Assembly: GCF_900156895.1 (NCBI RefSeq)
Contig: NZ_FTPD01000006.1
Location: 124,001-188,000, forward strand
Source: Mesorhizobium prunaredense
Lineage (GTDB): Bacteria; Pseudomonadota; Alphaproteobacteria; Rhizobiales; Rhizobiaceae
Length of the DNA: 64,000 bases
Reading direction: 5' to 3'
Made by a program: the position numbers and the translations under genes. Position 1 is the stretch's first letter; each line of letters opens with the position of its first letter. This document shows positions 9,273-19,497 of this stretch, piece after piece. Under the pieces are notes generated by a model. That model saw only the letters and a program-made list of their open reading frames with translations. It did no database searches and was not told the origin of the DNA.

Positions 9273-9778
9273 GCATGATGTCGATACGCGCGGCAACGCC
9301 GCGGGACCGCGAGGCGATCCGCCTCGTCGAGGAACACGCATTCGGCCAGCAGGCGGAGGCCGGATTGGTCGACGCGCTGGTCACCGGCGGCGATGCCGTC
9401 GTCGAACTGGTGGCGGAAGAAGATGGACAGGTGGTCGGCCATATCCTGTTTTCGCGGCTTTACGTGCAGAACGGCGGCAAGAGCTTTCCGGCGGTGGCGC
9501 TGGCGCCTCTGGCGGTCGAGCCGTCATTCCATGGCACCGGCATCGGCGGTGCGCTGGTCCGCGAGGCGCATATCCGCCTGAAGGATGCAGGCGAGGTGCT
9601 GGCGGTGGTGCTTGGCGATCCCGCCTATTATGGCCGCTTCGGCTACAGTCACGCGCGCGCCGAAAAATTCGAAAGCGAGTTCCAGGGCGACGCGCTGCAG
9701 GCGCTGGCCTGGGGCGAAGCGCCTGAGGCCGGCAAGCTGGTCTATGCTTCGGCTTTTAGCTCCGCGCTCGCCGCCTAA
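9269..9778 (+). CDS. GNAT-family N-acetyltransferase (YhbS-like)
   Basis: The 169-aa product starts at ATG 9269, overlapping the fmt stop (ATGA). Acetyl-CoA-binding motif A is visible as [22 protein letters not shown], with a few residues more on each side. [16 protein letters not shown] is the YhbS-type continuation. The target molecule is unknown. Translational coupling to fmt and closeness to truA suggest only shared expression. The longer in-frame reading inside fmt is an artefact. Confidence 0.9.
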   Translation: MSMMSIRAATPRDREAIRLVEEHAFGQQAEAGLVDALVTGGDAVVELVAEEDGQVVGHILFSRLYVQNGGKSFPAVALAPLAVEPSFHGTGIGGALVREAHIRLKDAGEVLAVVLGDPAYYGRFGYSHARAEKFESEFQGDALQALAWGEAPEAGKLVYASAFSSALAA

Positions 9779-9795
9779 ACTCATCCTGCTTAGGA

Positions 9796-10551
9796 ATGCC
9801 GCGTTTTCGCCTCGACATCGAATATGACGGCAGCCTCTATGCCGGCTGGCAGCGCCAGGCAGACCAGCCTTCGGTGCAGCAGGCGATCGAACAGGCGATC
9901 GAGAAATTCTGCGGCGAACAGGTCTCGCTGCGCGGCGCCGGCCGCACCGATGCCGGCGTCCACGCGACCGGTCAGGTGGCGCATGTCAATCTCGTCAGGG
10001 CGTGGCCTGATGACAAGGTGCGCGATGCCGTCAACGCCCATCTGCAAGCGGCCAAGGCGCGCATCGCCATCCTCAACGCGGCTGTGGTGCCGGACAGCTT
10101 CGATGCGCGCTTCTCAGCGATCGGCCGCCACTATCTCTACCGCATCGTCAACCGGCGCGCGCCGGCGGCACTCGACAAGGGCAAGATCTGGTGGGTGCCG
10201 AAGCGGCTCGACGCCGAGGCCATGCACGATGCGGCAAAGGTGCTGCTGGGGCGGCATGATTTCACCACGTTCCGCTCGACCCAGTGCCAGGCCGACAGCC
10301 CGGTCCGGACGCTCGACCGGCTGGATGTCAGTCGGCTGGGTGACGTGATCGAAGTGCGAGCCTCGGCGCGCTCGTTTCTGCACAATCAGGTGCGCTCGAT
10401 GGTCGGCTCGCTGAAGCGCGTCGGCGAAGGCGGCTGGACAATTGCCGACCTGAAGGCGGCGCTCGACGCGCGCGACCGTGCAGCCTGTGGCCAGGTGGCG
10501 CCGCCCGATGGGCTTTTTCTCGTTGGGGTAGATTATCCGAAGGTCGACTAA
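9796..10551 (+). CDS. truA: tRNA pseudouridine(38-40) synthase TruA
   Basis: The 251-aa protein has [18 protein letters not shown] with the catalytic Asp in the RTDAG motif. [27 protein letters not shown] and [13 protein letters not shown] are the other family landmarks. It isomerises uridines 38-40 in the anticodon arm of tRNAs. It ends the def operon, and its stop overlaps by 4 bp the stop of the convergent membrane-protein gene. Confidence 0.97.
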   Translation: MPRFRLDIEYDGSLYAGWQRQADQPSVQQAIEQAIEKFCGEQVSLRGAGRTDAGVHATGQVAHVNLVRAWPDDKVRDAVNAHLQAAKARIAILNAAVVPDSFDARFSAIGRHYLYRIVNRRAPAALDKGKIWWVPKRLDAEAMHDAAKVLLGRHDFTTFRSTQCQADSPVRTLDRLDVSRLGDVIEVRASARSFLHNQVRSMVGSLKRVGEGGWTIADLKAALDARDRAACGQVAPPDGLFLVGVDYPKVD

Positions 10552-11141
10552 TTCGGCGCACCGATGCCGAGCAGCGCCTGCAGCACGAACAGAACGACAA
10601 GCGACGCCACGAACATTCCGGCAAAGACAGCGCTGCCGACAGCCGCGCCCCTGCCGATGGCGACGTTTGTCATCCGCCAGGTCAGGATCATCGATAGCGC
10701 GAACAAAAGCAGCGACGCCAGTACGGCGAACTCGTTGGTGGACGGCAGGAAAAGCCTGATCAACGCCGCTGGCAGCATCATCCAGGCGATGATCGCCGAC
10801 GCCCAGTTGCTGGCGACGACATAGTGGACGAAGCGCCCGCCAATGCCGGCGCGCGGCGCGACGAGGGCAAGGCCGACAAGCGGCAACACCCAGACGCTAA
10901 TGTCGACCGTCGCCAGACGAATCAGCATGCTGAAGCGTCCGGCGAATGCATTCGGATCGCCGATCTCGTTGGCGACGCCGACCCAACCGACGATCAGCGC
11001 CGGTGCCGCGACGACGACGGCGAAGAAGGAATTCCAGAAACCATCGGCCGAAAGGTCGAACTGGCGCAGCCCATCGGCCTTGCCGAGCATCAGTCGCCAG
11101 GCGCCGTTCAGTGAAGCATAGGTTTCATCCGACGAAAGCAT
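10548..11141 (-). CDS. unrecognised membrane protein (197 aa) downstream of dapE
   Basis: This protein has five hydrophobic stretches (roughly residues 36-58, 78-95, 108-130, 133-155 and 168-192) and no enzymatic motif that I recognise. It begins [20 protein letters not shown]. The start lies 2 nt past the dapE stop, so the two are almost certainly co-transcribed. A transporter-like or YIP1-like role is possible, but I cannot support one. Confidence 0.75.
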   Translation of the reverse strand: MLSSDETYASLNGAWRLMLGKADGLRQFDLSADGFWNSFFAVVVAAPALIVGWVGVANEIGDPNAFAGRFSMLIRLATVDISVWVLPLVGLALVAPRAGIGGRFVHYVVASNWASAIIAWMMLPAALIRLFLPSTNEFAVLASLLLFALSMILTWRMTNVAIGRGAAVGSAVFAGMFVASLVVLFVLQALLGIGAPN

Positions 11142-11143
11142 GA

Positions 11144-12343
11144 TTACGATGCGCCTTGTTCGAACCAGTCTTCGATGAAGCGTTGATAGATCTGCGTCAG
11201 CGTCTCGAGGTCGGCAAGTGCGACGCGTTCATCGACCATGTGCATGGTCTTGCCGACCAGCCCGAACTCGACCACCGGACAATAATCCTTGATGAAGCGT
11301 GCGTCGGAGGTGCCGCCGGAGGTGGAAAGCGCCGGCTTCCTGCCGATCACCGCCTCGACCGAACCGATGAGCGCTTCGATCAGCCGCTCGTCGCGGGTGA
11401 GGAAGACGTGGCTCGGCCGGTCGCGCCAGACGAGTTCGTAATCGACCGGCGTCGTCTTGCCGGCCCGGTATTTCTTTCGCTTCGCCGCCTTGTCGAGACG
11501 GTTGTGGATTTCCGCCTGCATGGTCTCGGCGGTCCATGTGTCGTTGAAGCGGATGTTGAAGGTGGCGGTCGCCTTTGCCGGAATAACATTGGTGGCCGGA
11601 TTGCCAACGTCGATCGAGGTCACCTCCAGATTGGTCGGCTGGAAGTCCCTAGTGCCCTTGTCGAAGACTGGGTGCAGCAAGTCTTCGACCAGCGTCATCA
11701 GGCCGCGCACCGGATTGTCGGCAAGCTGCGGATAGGCGGCGTGGCCTTGGCGGCCGTTGACGATGATGCTGCCGGACAAAGAGCCGCGCCGGCCGATCTT
11801 GATCATGTCGCCCAGCGCATCGGGATTGGTCGGCTCGCCGACGATGGACGCATCCCATTTCTCGCCCTTGGCGACCGCCCATTCGAGCAGCTTTGTCGTG
11901 CCGTTGATGGCCGGCCCTTCTTCGTCGCCGGTGATCAGCAGCGAGACCGAGCCTTTCAGGCCGCCTTTCGACTCGAGATAGCGCGCCACCGCGGCGATGA
12001 AACAGGCGATGCCCCCCTTCATGTCGACGGCACCGCGACCGAACATCTCGCCCTTGGCGATCTCGGCAGCGAAAGGCGGATGCGTCCATGAGGTCTCGTC
12101 GCCGACCGGCACCACGTCGGTATGCCCGGCGAACATCAGGTGCGGACCGTTGCCGGAGCGCCGCGCATAGAGATTTTCGATATCGGGCGTGCCGTCCTCC
12201 GAAAACACCGGGCGCTCGACGGAAAAGCCGAGTGGCTTCAGCATTGTTTCCAGCGTGCTCAGTGCCCCGCCCTCGATGGGTGTCACGGAGGGGCAGCGGA
12301 TGAGGGCGGCGAGATTTCCAGCGGGATCGGTCGGCAACGTCAT
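11144..12343 (-). CDS. dapE: succinyl-diaminopimelate desuccinylase
   Basis: The 399-aa M20-family metallopeptidase shows [12 protein letters not shown] (metal His/Asp), [26 protein letters not shown] (catalytic and metal Glu) and [10 protein letters not shown]. It hydrolyses N-succinyl-LL-2,6-diaminopimelate in the lysine/meso-DAP pathway, so it feeds peptidoglycan and lysine. I chose ATG 12343 ([11 protein letters not shown]); the frame runs to 12370 without support. dapD, two steps earlier in the same pathway, lies 2.7 kb away on the same strand. Confidence 0.97.
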   Translation of the reverse strand: MTLPTDPAGNLAALIRCPSVTPIEGGALSTLETMLKPLGFSVERPVFSEDGTPDIENLYARRSGNGPHLMFAGHTDVVPVGDETSWTHPPFAAEIAKGEMFGRGAVDMKGGIACFIAAVARYLESKGGLKGSVSLLITGDEEGPAINGTTKLLEWAVAKGEKWDASIVGEPTNPDALGDMIKIGRRGSLSGSIIVNGRQGHAAYPQLADNPVRGLMTLVEDLLHPVFDKGTRDFQPTNLEVTSIDVGNPATNVIPAKATATFNIRFNDTWTAETMQAEIHNRLDKAAKRKKYRAGKTTPVDYELVWRDRPSHVFLTRDERLIEALIGSVEAVIGRKPALSTSGGTSDARFIKDYCPVVEFGLVGKTMHMVDERVALADLETLTQIYQRFIEDWFEQGAS

Positions 12344-12439
12344 GGGCAAAAGCGTTAATCGAAAGCGCAAGGCCTGTCACGGCCAGACATAAGGGCCAGC
12401 CATCCCGCCGACACTATGGTTTTCATGGCGTATTGTCGC

Positions 12440-12600
12440 AGGCCTAATGCATGTCGCCCAAAGGCATGGCCTCGGGCTTGACCCGTGCGGGCGCAGCGGT
12501 TTTGGGCAAATGCGCATAAAACAAACAAGGCCTTAAAGTGCGTCGCAGGAGTCGCTTCAGACGCGACGCACTTAGGCGGGGTACGGGATATGGACTGAGC
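12440..12600. repeat. palindromic intergenic element (GCGACGCACTT type)
   Basis: AAGTGCGTCGC (12536-12546) pairs with GCGACGCACTT (12563-12573). AATGCATGTCG at about 12446 begins a second, imperfect arm. The same two modules recur at 25,627-25,730, so this is a dispersed repeat family. It has no coding potential. Confidence 0.6.
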
Positions 12601-12630
12601 GACAAAAGGCCCCAATAATCGCTGTGGTCG

Positions 12631-13638
12631 TCAGTTCGCGGCCCGCACATGCGCCCGGTAACGGCCCTTGCCGGTGCGTTTGGCTTCATAGAGCGCGTGA
12701 TCGGAGCAGGTGAGAAGAAGTTCCGGCTCGCCGCCGTCGGCAGGCGCGAAGGCACTTCCAATGCTCAACCCGATGGGTATTGCGGTGCCCACGCCAAGGT
12801 CGAAAGGTACCGAAATCTTCTCAATGGCGCGCTTTGCCAGGAGGGTGGCTTCGATCTCGGATGTGTCGGGCAGCAGGATCACGAATTCGTCACCGCCGAT
12901 GCGAAAAACCACATCACCCGGTCGGAAAGCGCGCTTCAATCGTTCGGCCACCTTGCGCAGCAGCATGTCGCCGACCGCGTGGCCGAAGCGGTCATTGACG
13001 TGTTTGAAGCCGTCGAGGTCCATGCTGAGAACGGCAAACGGCCTGCCGCCGTTTGCTGCCGGCGCCGCAAGCTCGCTGCACATGCCGCGCAGTTTCTCCT
13101 GAAGGAAGATGCGGTTTGGTAGGCCCGTCAGCGCGTCCTTGATCGCCAGATCGCGATTGTCCAATTCGGCGTGGATCATGCGGGCGTTGATCGCATGATT
13201 TTGAAGCAGCACGATGATGACGCCGGCCACATAGAAAGGCACTTGAAATCCGACGATCGCCATTCCGGGCGCCGGAGATAACAGCGCGCCAACCAGGAAT
13301 GGCAAGCTTACGGCCAGCATGACGAATATCGCGTAGCGCGGGGTCGCTGCGTTGCGCGACGACACCACGCCGACGACGCCTGCAACGTTCGAGGCAGCCA
13401 GCACGGCGAGCGCCATATCCCCGCTGACGACGCAGCCATAGCAGCCGAGGCCGAAAATCACCGACCATGACCCACCGGCGGCCATCAGGCCTGCCAGCGG
13501 CCCCGTTCCCCCGCGCTTGCGGGCCCGCTCACATTCCCGCATCAGCAGGAAGCGGACGGCAAACAGGCTGAGGTCGGCCGCCATCCAGGCGTAGGGCCAC
13601 CGGTCGCCGGTAACGACCGCGGCACCGACCGCCAGCAC
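12631..13638 (-). CDS. membrane GGDEF diguanylate cyclase; N-terminus uncertain
   Basis: The C-terminal GGDEF domain (from about residue 165 here) contains DALTGLPNRIFL, DLDGFKHVNDRFGH and RIGGDEFVILL, so the active site for c-di-GMP synthesis is intact. About five hydrophobic segments precede it. GTG 13638 is the first standard start in frame, but it lies inside a hydrophobic helix. The frame stays open and protein-like for 70 more codons (FAWFSSPIRAEPEAVRARLL), up to a stop at 13,849-13,851. No ATG, GTG or TTG lies in that part. A CTG at 13,818 has GGAG 7 nt upstream and is the best candidate for the true start. Confidence 0.85.
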   Translation of the reverse strand: MLAVGAAVVTGDRWPYAWMAADLSLFAVRFLLMRECERARKRGGTGPLAGLMAAGGSWSVIFGLGCYGCVVSGDMALAVLAASNVAGVVGVVSSRNAATPRYAIFVMLAVSLPFLVGALLSPAPGMAIVGFQVPFYVAGVIIVLLQNHAINARMIHAELDNRDLAIKDALTGLPNRIFLQEKLRGMCSELAAPAANGGRPFAVLSMDLDGFKHVNDRFGHAVGDMLLRKVAERLKRAFRPGDVVFRIGGDEFVILLPDTSEIEATLLAKRAIEKISVPFDLGVGTAIPIGLSIGSAFAPADGGEPELLLTCSDHALYEAKRTGKGRYRAHVRAAN

Positions 13639-13885
13639 CAGGACGCTGATGGTGCCGAACAGGACAGCGAATTTGCGGTCGAAAGTGGTGTCGAGAAGCC
13701 GCGCGCGGACAGCTTCCGGTTCCGCTCTGATCGGTGAAGAAAACCAGGCGAACAGCCGCGCGCCGGCGCTTCGCTTTCCGCGCGTTTTCGGGTTGGTCAG
13801 GGGTTCGTCGTATGCCAGTCGAGTGCTCCGTGCCGGTCGACACAGTCTTCACGGGGCATGCTGGACCAAGGTGATTAAGATTAGC

Positions 13886-14608
13886 TTAGGTACTTGGATG
13901 AGCCGGCCGCAATGGACCGTCGATCAGCGTGATCTTTTGCCAGATCTTTCGCGACAGATTGGAGCCCAGGGACTCGATGTCGTTGACGCCATCGACGACC
14001 ACATCGTCGTTGACCGATTGCGCGAACAGCGCGGCGATCTTGCCGGTGATCGACAGCATTTCGGAGCAATAGTCGAGGTAGCGAGCGAGATCGGCACGGT
14101 CGGTTATGCGTGCCGGTGAATGCGATGTCGGCTTGAAATCGGTTGAAAGCGCTGCCGGATCCTTGGTCAGCTGATGCATGTCGATGACATGGATCAGCGA
14201 TCGCAAGCCATGAAGCTTGCGAAACACCTGCTTGCGCTTGATGCGCTCCTCGGTCCGGATCAAGGCCAGGAAGCCGAGCATCGCGAGGATGATCATGTTG
14301 ATCAAGGATTCGATGCCTTGCACCGACTGGATGGCGTCGTGGGTTCCCGAGATGCGGCCGAGCGGCAGGATGGTGCCGACGAACAGGAACATCAGCGCGC
14401 CGGCGGCAATGGCGGTGATGACGACGCCGCGCAGCCACCAGATCGGCGCTTCCAGCGCCTCCGCCGCCTTGGCCAGATCACGCGACAGCGACACAAGTTC
14501 TATGGCGACGCCACGCAAGCCGGCATCGGGAAACCGCTCGGCGACGCGTTTTTCCAGTCGCTCGGCGGTTTCGATGATCAGTTTCGCATCAAGCGTGCGG
14601 TAGCGCAT
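13886..14608 (-). CDS. unrecognised two-TM membrane protein (240 aa)
   Basis: The protein starts MRYRTLDAKLIIETAERLEK, with an amphipathic helical N-terminal part (1-55). Two TM helices follow (about 58-82 and 100-118), then a C-terminal cytosolic helical region. I recognise no domain. It lies between the GGDEF gene and a DUF805 protein on the same strand, with gaps of some 20-250 bp. A link to signalling is only positional. Confidence 0.75.
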   Translation of the reverse strand: MRYRTLDAKLIIETAERLEKRVAERFPDAGLRGVAIELVSLSRDLAKAAEALEAPIWWLRGVVITAIAAGALMFLFVGTILPLGRISGTHDAIQSVQGIESLINMIILAMLGFLALIRTEERIKRKQVFRKLHGLRSLIHVIDMHQLTKDPAALSTDFKPTSHSPARITDRADLARYLDYCSEMLSITGKIAALFAQSVNDDVVVDGVNDIESLGSNLSRKIWQKITLIDGPLRPAHPST

Positions 14609-14629
14609 GGCTAGATACCCGCCCGGCGC

Positions 14630-15001
14630 TCAGGATTCGGCCGGCGCATTGGTGCGTTTGCCGTAGCGGTTGGGTCCGGGATCACTTTTGAAAAAGGCCA
14701 GAATGACAAGGAGAATGGCGCCGACGATGAGAGAGATCAATGCGTAGTAGCTAGGCTTGCCGAAATCATGGAACCGCTTCGCCGTTAGCGCAAAGGTCGA
14801 CCATGTCGAGACAACCACAGCGATCCACCAGGCGAGCGCCCAGTACTGACTTGCGGCGGTGCCCAGCGGCGTCCGCGAGAACTGGTAGAGCAGAAATAGC
14901 TGAGTGAGGAGCGGCAAAAGACCCGCCAAAACATAGGCACTGGGGTTCACTCGCCCGGAAAGGCTGAAGAAAAGCCAAAGAAATCGAGGTCTGTCGAGCA
15001 A
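14630..15001 (-). CDS. DUF805 small membrane protein
   Basis: The frame gives about 123 aa with FLWLFFSLSGRVNPSAYVLAG at the N-terminus and TAKRFHDFGKPSYYAL in the middle. That is the pattern of DUF805 proteins (SGR at the start, RxHDxG later). There are three to four hydrophobic helices. The start is a weak TTG at 15001 without an obvious ribosome site; GTG at the Val of GRVNP is an alternative but would remove the conserved N-terminus. It sits just downstream of dapD. Confidence 0.7.
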   Translation of the reverse strand: MLDRPRFLWLFFSLSGRVNPSAYVLAGLLPLLTQLFLLYQFSRTPLGTAASQYWALAWWIAVVVSTWSTFALTAKRFHDFGKPSYYALISLIVGAILLVILAFFKSDPGPNRYGKRTNAPAES

Positions 15002-15028
15002 GCGGGTACGTCCGTTTTTTTGAAAAGA

Positions 15029-15883
15029 TCAATCGCGAAGCAGTTCATTGATCGAGGTTTTGGAGCGGGTCCTGGCATCGACCCGCTTGACGATGACGGC
15101 GCAGTAGAGGCTGGGACCGGGCTCGCCATTGGGCAAAGGCTTGCCGGGCATCGAGCCGGCGACGACGACGGAATTGGCCGGCACTTCGCCGTAGAAAACC
15201 TCGCCGGTGGCACGGTCGACGATCTTGGTCGACTGGCCGATGAAGACGCCCATGCCGAGCACCGAGCCTTCGCGCACGATGCAGCCTTCGACCACTTCGG
15301 AGCGTGCGCCGATGAAGCAATTGTCCTCGATGATGGTGGGGCCGGCCTGCATCGGCTCCAGCACGCCGCCGATGCCGACGCCGCCCGACAGATGGACATT
15401 CTTGCCGATCTGGGCGCAGGAGCCGACCGAGGCCCATGTGTCGACCATGGTGCCGCTGTCGACATAGGCTCCGACATTGACGAAGGACGGCATCAGCACG
15501 GCACCTGGCGCGACGTAGGCGGAGCGCCGCACGATCGACGACGGCACGGCGCGGAAACCCGCCTTCTCGAAATCGATGGCGCTCCAGCCGTCGAATTTCG
15601 ACGGCACCTTGTCCCACCACACGGCCTGGCCCGGACCACCCTTGATGATCTCCATCGGGTTGAGCCGGAACGACAGCAGCACCGCTTTCTTCAGCCACTG
15701 GTTGACATGCCATGTGCCGTCGGCCTGGCGCTCGGCAACGCGGGCGACACCCCGGTCGAGCAGGTCGAGCGCCGACTGGATGGCGTCGCGCGTCGCACCG
15801 CGGGTTGCCGTCGAAATCGTCTCGCGTTCCTCGAAGGCGGTTTCGATGGTCTTTTCGAGGCTCGCCAGATCGGGCTTTGACAT
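15029..15883 (-). CDS. dapD: 2,3,4,5-tetrahydropyridine-2,6-dicarboxylate N-succinyltransferase
   Basis: The 284-aa protein is a left-handed beta-helix transferase. Hexapeptide repeats run from about residue 105 to 215, for example [20 protein letters not shown] and [19 protein letters not shown]. It adds succinate from succinyl-CoA to tetrahydrodipicolinate, making lysine and DAP. ATG 15883 has GGAG 7 nt upstream. The C-terminus ends ...SINELLRD, as usual. Confidence 0.97.
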   Translation of the reverse strand: MSKPDLASLEKTIETAFEERETISTATRGATRDAIQSALDLLDRGVARVAERQADGTWHVNQWLKKAVLLSFRLNPMEIIKGGPGQAVWWDKVPSKFDGWSAIDFEKAGFRAVPSSIVRRSAYVAPGAVLMPSFVNVGAYVDSGTMVDTWASVGSCAQIGKNVHLSGGVGIGGVLEPMQAGPTIIEDNCFIGARSEVVEGCIVREGSVLGMGVFIGQSTKIVDRATGEVFYGEVPANSVVVAGSMPGKPLPNGEPGPSLYCAVIVKRVDARTRSKTSINELLRD

Positions 15884-16000
15884 GAATTCGCTCCATTACC
15901 AAGCTGTTAAGGGGCCGCACCTTAACCTGTTTTGAAAGTCGCCGGACCCTATGTGAAGGCTAGGTGAGGGTCAATCGCGGCTGCGTCGCGGGACGGCGCC

Positions 16001-16030
16001 AAGTGAATAATTGGGCAAGTGAATAATTGG
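16001..16030. repeat. 16-bp direct repeat before the LOG gene
   Basis: AAGTGAATAATTGG occurs at 16001-16014 and again at 16017-16030. It ends 13 bp before the start of the next gene, inside its likely promoter or leader. Confidence 0.5.
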
Positions 16031-16043
16031 ACGGGTAGGTAAT

Positions 16044-16883
16044 ATGACTCCTATGGAAAAGGCGGGGTGGACGCCGCTGCCGCATTCGGACGAGGATCTG
16101 GAGCGGTCGAAAAGCGTGCCGGACACGCCGCAGACGCGTGCCGAGACCTACCGGTTGGCCTGGAACGATCCCGACTTTATGACACGGCGCGAATTGCGCG
16201 CGGTCAGGCTGCAGCTCGAACTGTTGAAGCCGGAGATGATCCTGGCCGAGCGCGGCATCGGCTCGACCGTCATCCTGTTCGGCGGGGCGCGCATCCCCGA
16301 GCCGGGCGGTGAAGCCTGGGCGGCCAAGAACGAGACGCAGAAGAAGAACCTCGAGAAAAACAGTAAATATTACGAGGAAGCGCGAAAATTCGCCCGCCTC
16401 TGCTCGCAGCAGTCGGCCACCTCTTATTATCGCGAATTCGTCGTGGTGACGGGCGGCGGGCCCGGCGTCATGGAAGCCGGCAACCGCGGCGCCGACGATG
16501 TCGGCGCCCCGTCGATCGGCCTCAACATCGTGTTGCCGCACGAGCAGGCGCCGAATGCCTATGTGACGCCGGAGCTCTGTTTCAACTTCCACTATTTCGC
16601 TGTCCGCAAGATGCATTTCGTCATGCGCGCCAAGGCTGTCGCGGTGTTTCCCGGCGGCTTCGGCACGATGGACGAATTCTTCGAGACGCTGACCCTGATC
16701 CAGACCGGCCGCATGGAGCGCGTGCCGGTGATCCTGTTCGGCAAGACGTTCTGGAAAAGGGCGATCGACCTCGATTTCCTCGCCGAGCAAGGCACGATCA
16801 CCCCCGGCGACCAGGACATCATCGATTTCGTCGACACCGCCGACGAGGCCTGGGGGATCATCAGCCGCTTCTACAAGCTTTAG
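16044..16883 (+). CDS. LOG-family protein (TIGR00730-type)
   Basis: The 279-aa protein carries VTGGGPGVMEAGNRGADD and VAVFPGGFGTMDEFFETL. These are the PGGxGTxxE and GGxxGxM signatures of LOG proteins, once called lysine decarboxylases. LOG enzymes cleave cytokinin or other nucleoside monophosphates to base plus phosphoribose. This is the longer form, with an N-terminal extension of about 85 residues, and its substrate is less certain. In a rhizobial setting a cytokinin link is possible but unproven. Confidence 0.88.
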   Translation: MTPMEKAGWTPLPHSDEDLERSKSVPDTPQTRAETYRLAWNDPDFMTRRELRAVRLQLELLKPEMILAERGIGSTVILFGGARIPEPGGEAWAAKNETQKKNLEKNSKYYEEARKFARLCSQQSATSYYREFVVVTGGGPGVMEAGNRGADDVGAPSIGLNIVLPHEQAPNAYVTPELCFNFHYFAVRKMHFVMRAKAVAVFPGGFGTMDEFFETLTLIQTGRMERVPVILFGKTFWKRAIDLDFLAEQGTITPGDQDIIDFVDTADEAWGIISRFYKL

Positions 16884-16922
16884 GCCGCGGGCTGTATCGA
16901 TCCGGCTTTACGAAGCAACGGC

Positions 16923-17630
16923 TCAAGCGGTGACGTCGACGATCGCGGTAAGGAATTCGGCAAGGTCGTCGGTGACGAAATCCACATCGTCCTCGTTGGC
17001 CGGGTCACGTTCCCAGATCTCCGAGAAGGTCGGCTCGAAGTTGCGCGGCACGACCAGCACCGTGGTCATGCCCAGCGATTTCGGCACGGACAGGTTGCGG
17101 GCCAGATCCTCGAACATCACCGCATTGTGGCCGGTGACCGCGTGGAGTTCCGCGAACTTCTCGTAGGTCTGGCGCGCCGGCTTTGGGTTCAGCCCGGCAG
17201 CGACGATATCGAAGATGTCGTCGAAATGATCGAGGATGCCGAGTTGTCGCGCGGTGCGTTCGGCATGCCTGCGGTCGCCATTGGTGAAGATGAACTTGCG
17301 GCCAGGAAGCTGGCGGATGGCGGTGCCGAGAACGGGATCGGGAACCAGCCAGGAATAGTCGATGTCATGGACCTTCTCGAGAAAGTCGTCGGGGTCGATG
17401 TCGTGGCGCGCCATCAGACCGTTCAGCGTCGTGCCATATTCCCGGTAGAGTTCCTTCTGCAGCTTGCGGGCATCGTCGCGTGGCAGCGTCAGCAGTTCTC
17501 CGACATAGGCGGTCATTTTTAGGTCGATCTGCGAGAACAGGTTCGAATGGTGCGGATAGAGCGTGTTGTCGAGGTCGAATACCCAGTCGGTGACATGGGC
17601 GAAGCGGGCGGGATCGGGGAGCGTGGTCAT
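16923..17630 (-). CDS. HAD-family pyrimidine 5'-nucleotidase
   Basis: The 235-aa protein contains WVFDLDNTLYPHHSNLF (nucleophile Asp of motif I), FIFTNGDRRHAERTARQLG (motif II Thr) and MFEDLARNL (motif IV). This matches the SDT1/PHM8-like pyrimidine 5'-nucleotidases. ATG 17630 has AGGGG close upstream; the frame extends to 17723 without support. It probably dephosphorylates UMP or CMP. Confidence 0.88.
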   Translation of the reverse strand: MTTLPDPARFAHVTDWVFDLDNTLYPHHSNLFSQIDLKMTAYVGELLTLPRDDARKLQKELYREYGTTLNGLMARHDIDPDDFLEKVHDIDYSWLVPDPVLGTAIRQLPGRKFIFTNGDRRHAERTARQLGILDHFDDIFDIVAAGLNPKPARQTYEKFAELHAVTGHNAVMFEDLARNLSVPKSLGMTTVLVVPRNFEPTFSEIWERDPANEDDVDFVTDDLAEFLTAIVDVTA

Positions 17631-17792
17631 GCAACCCCTTATGGCACGAAACAATGCTTTTGGCAGAAGCTTTATCCACAACTTATGCGCGTTACGGGTG
17701 GCGAGAATCGCGCGATGGTTCAAATTTTAGGCATCGCCGAAAGGTGCCATTCAGGGCTTGCTGGCACACAGACGGTCCAGGGGGAGCCAGCG

Positions 17793-18554
17793 ATGAGCCG
17801 CATATTTTTGAAGTCTGCCGCCGTCGCTTTCGCCTCCCTCGCAGTCTCGCTTTTGTTGACGCTGATCGTCGTTCCGGCAATGGGCTTTCCGATCAACCGC
17901 ACGATCTGGTTGACATCCACGGTCTGCCCGCTGGCGCTTGCCTGGATCGCCAGCGCCTACACGTTCTGGCAGGGCGAGAGGTTGAAAGGCGCCCATCGCG
18001 ACCTCGCCCGCGCTCATGCCCAGCTCGCCGCAGCGCATCGGCGCCTGGCAGAGAAGGCAAGCCGCGACGACATGACCGGCATGCTCAACCGCGAGAGCTT
18101 CTTTGCGGCGCTCGAGGCGACCCGGCGTAAATCCGATCGTGGTGCGTTGCTGATCATCGATGCCGATCACTTCAAGCTCATCAACGACAGCTACGGGCAT
18201 CTGACCGGCGACGATGCGCTGCTCCTGATTGCAAGCGCGATCGAGCGCGGTGTGCGCAGCGGCGACGTGATCGGCCGCATCGGCGGCGAGGAATTCGGTG
18301 CGTTTTTGGTCGGCGCCACCGAACAGGAAGCCAAACGCGTCGCTGAACGCATTCGCCGTGAAGTCGAGCTGATCCGCTTCCGTCCCGTCGATGAGCGGGT
18401 CATACCCCTCACCGTCAGCATCGGGGGTGTCACCTGCGGCGAGGATGCCGGCGTATCGGATCTGATGCGTGTCGCCGACCGCCGCCTTTACCAGGCCAAG
18501 GATCGCGGCCGCAACCTGACCATCCTGGACAGGGACGTGTCCGAAGCGGCCTGA
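17793..18554 (+). CDS. membrane-anchored GGDEF diguanylate cyclase
   Basis: The 253-aa protein has two TM helices (about 8-30 and 40-60), a short coiled coil (about 62-88) and a GGDEF domain. DDMTGMLNRESFF, DADHFKLINDSYGH and RIGGEEFGAFL show an active GGEEF-type site for c-di-GMP synthesis. ATG 17793 has GGGGAG about 7 nt upstream. It is divergent from the HAD gene. The sensory part is too small to hold a ligand domain, so dimerisation may set activity. Confidence 0.92.
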   Translation: MSRIFLKSAAVAFASLAVSLLLTLIVVPAMGFPINRTIWLTSTVCPLALAWIASAYTFWQGERLKGAHRDLARAHAQLAAAHRRLAEKASRDDMTGMLNRESFFAALEATRRKSDRGALLIIDADHFKLINDSYGHLTGDDALLLIASAIERGVRSGDVIGRIGGEEFGAFLVGATEQEAKRVAERIRREVELIRFRPVDERVIPLTVSIGGVTCGEDAGVSDLMRVADRRLYQAKDRGRNLTILDRDVSEAA

Positions 18555-18660
18555 GCGGTCCCATCTCCTCGGCTTCCGGCCTGCCTATGGATCGTCATCA
18601 CAGCGCGCCACCAATAACGCCCGCGCCGATCGGCTGCGAGCGTCCGAGCCTGGCCGGCGT

Positions 18661-19497
18661 CTAAAGTTTCGCCGGGTCGAGCGCCGGCTTGCCCTTGTGG
18701 CGTCCGATGATCGCTGCCATGTCGGCGACGTTCTGGAAGGCATCGCGCAAAACGTCGAATGACGGCAGCACGAAATAGGCGCGCTGGAACTTGTCGATCT
18801 CATAGCTGGTGCGCATTACCGTTTCCAGATCGAAGGGAACATGATGCGCGTCCTTGCTTTCAACCGCGAATTGAAGTTCGGCAAAGGACGACATCAGCCC
18901 GGCGCCGAAAGCCTTCAACGGTTGGCCGGCCTCCTGGATCAGCCCGTATTCGACGGTGTACCAGTAGAGGCGGCTGATCATCTCGTCGCCGCCGAGCGCG
19001 ATCAGATGCTCGGCCTTCTCGCCATACATCTGCATGAAATCGGCAAAGACCGGCTGGGTCAGCACCGGCACATGGCCGAAGAAGTCGTGGAACATGTCCG
19101 GCTCGACGATGTAGTCGAGCTCTTGTTTCGTCCGCAGCCAGTTGGTCACCGGGAAGCGCCGGGCGGCTAGGTGGACGAAGAAGGCTGGTGCGGGAATGAG
19201 TCCCGGCACGGCGACGATTTCCCAACCGGTAAGCTTGCGCAGCCTCTCGCTGACCACACCGAAATCCGGAATCCTGTCGAGCAGGCCCAGCGTGGCGACG
19301 CCGTCGAGATAGGACCGGTGTGCCAGCTTTTTGGTCAGCTTCGTCTGGCGGTCGCACAGTGTACGCCACACTGCCTGCTCGTCAGCAGTGTAGTTGTAGC
19401 TCTGCTCAACGGTGAAATCGGCACGGCAGACCGAATAGTCGCCGCGAAGGCCTTGCGCCGCGCATTCGCGGGCGTAATCGGCAACGCTCATCGTCAT
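18661..19497 (-). CDS. phhA: phenylalanine 4-monooxygenase
   Basis: The 278-aa aromatic amino acid hydroxylase has the iron-binding HDFFGHVPVL (two His) and the later Glu in YWYTVEYGLIQE. It needs a pterin cofactor and converts Phe to Tyr, the first step of Phe breakdown. ATG 19497 has AGGGAG 7 nt upstream. It is divergent from an Lrp-type regulator, the usual partner of phhA. Confidence 0.96.
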   Translation of the reverse strand: MTMSVADYARECAAQGLRGDYSVCRADFTVEQSYNYTADEQAVWRTLCDRQTKLTKKLAHRSYLDGVATLGLLDRIPDFGVVSERLRKLTGWEIVAVPGLIPAPAFFVHLAARRFPVTNWLRTKQELDYIVEPDMFHDFFGHVPVLTQPVFADFMQMYGEKAEHLIALGGDEMISRLYWYTVEYGLIQEAGQPLKAFGAGLMSSFAELQFAVESKDAHHVPFDLETVMRTSYEIDKFQRAYFVLPSFDVLRDAFQNVADMAAIIGRHKGKPALDPAKL

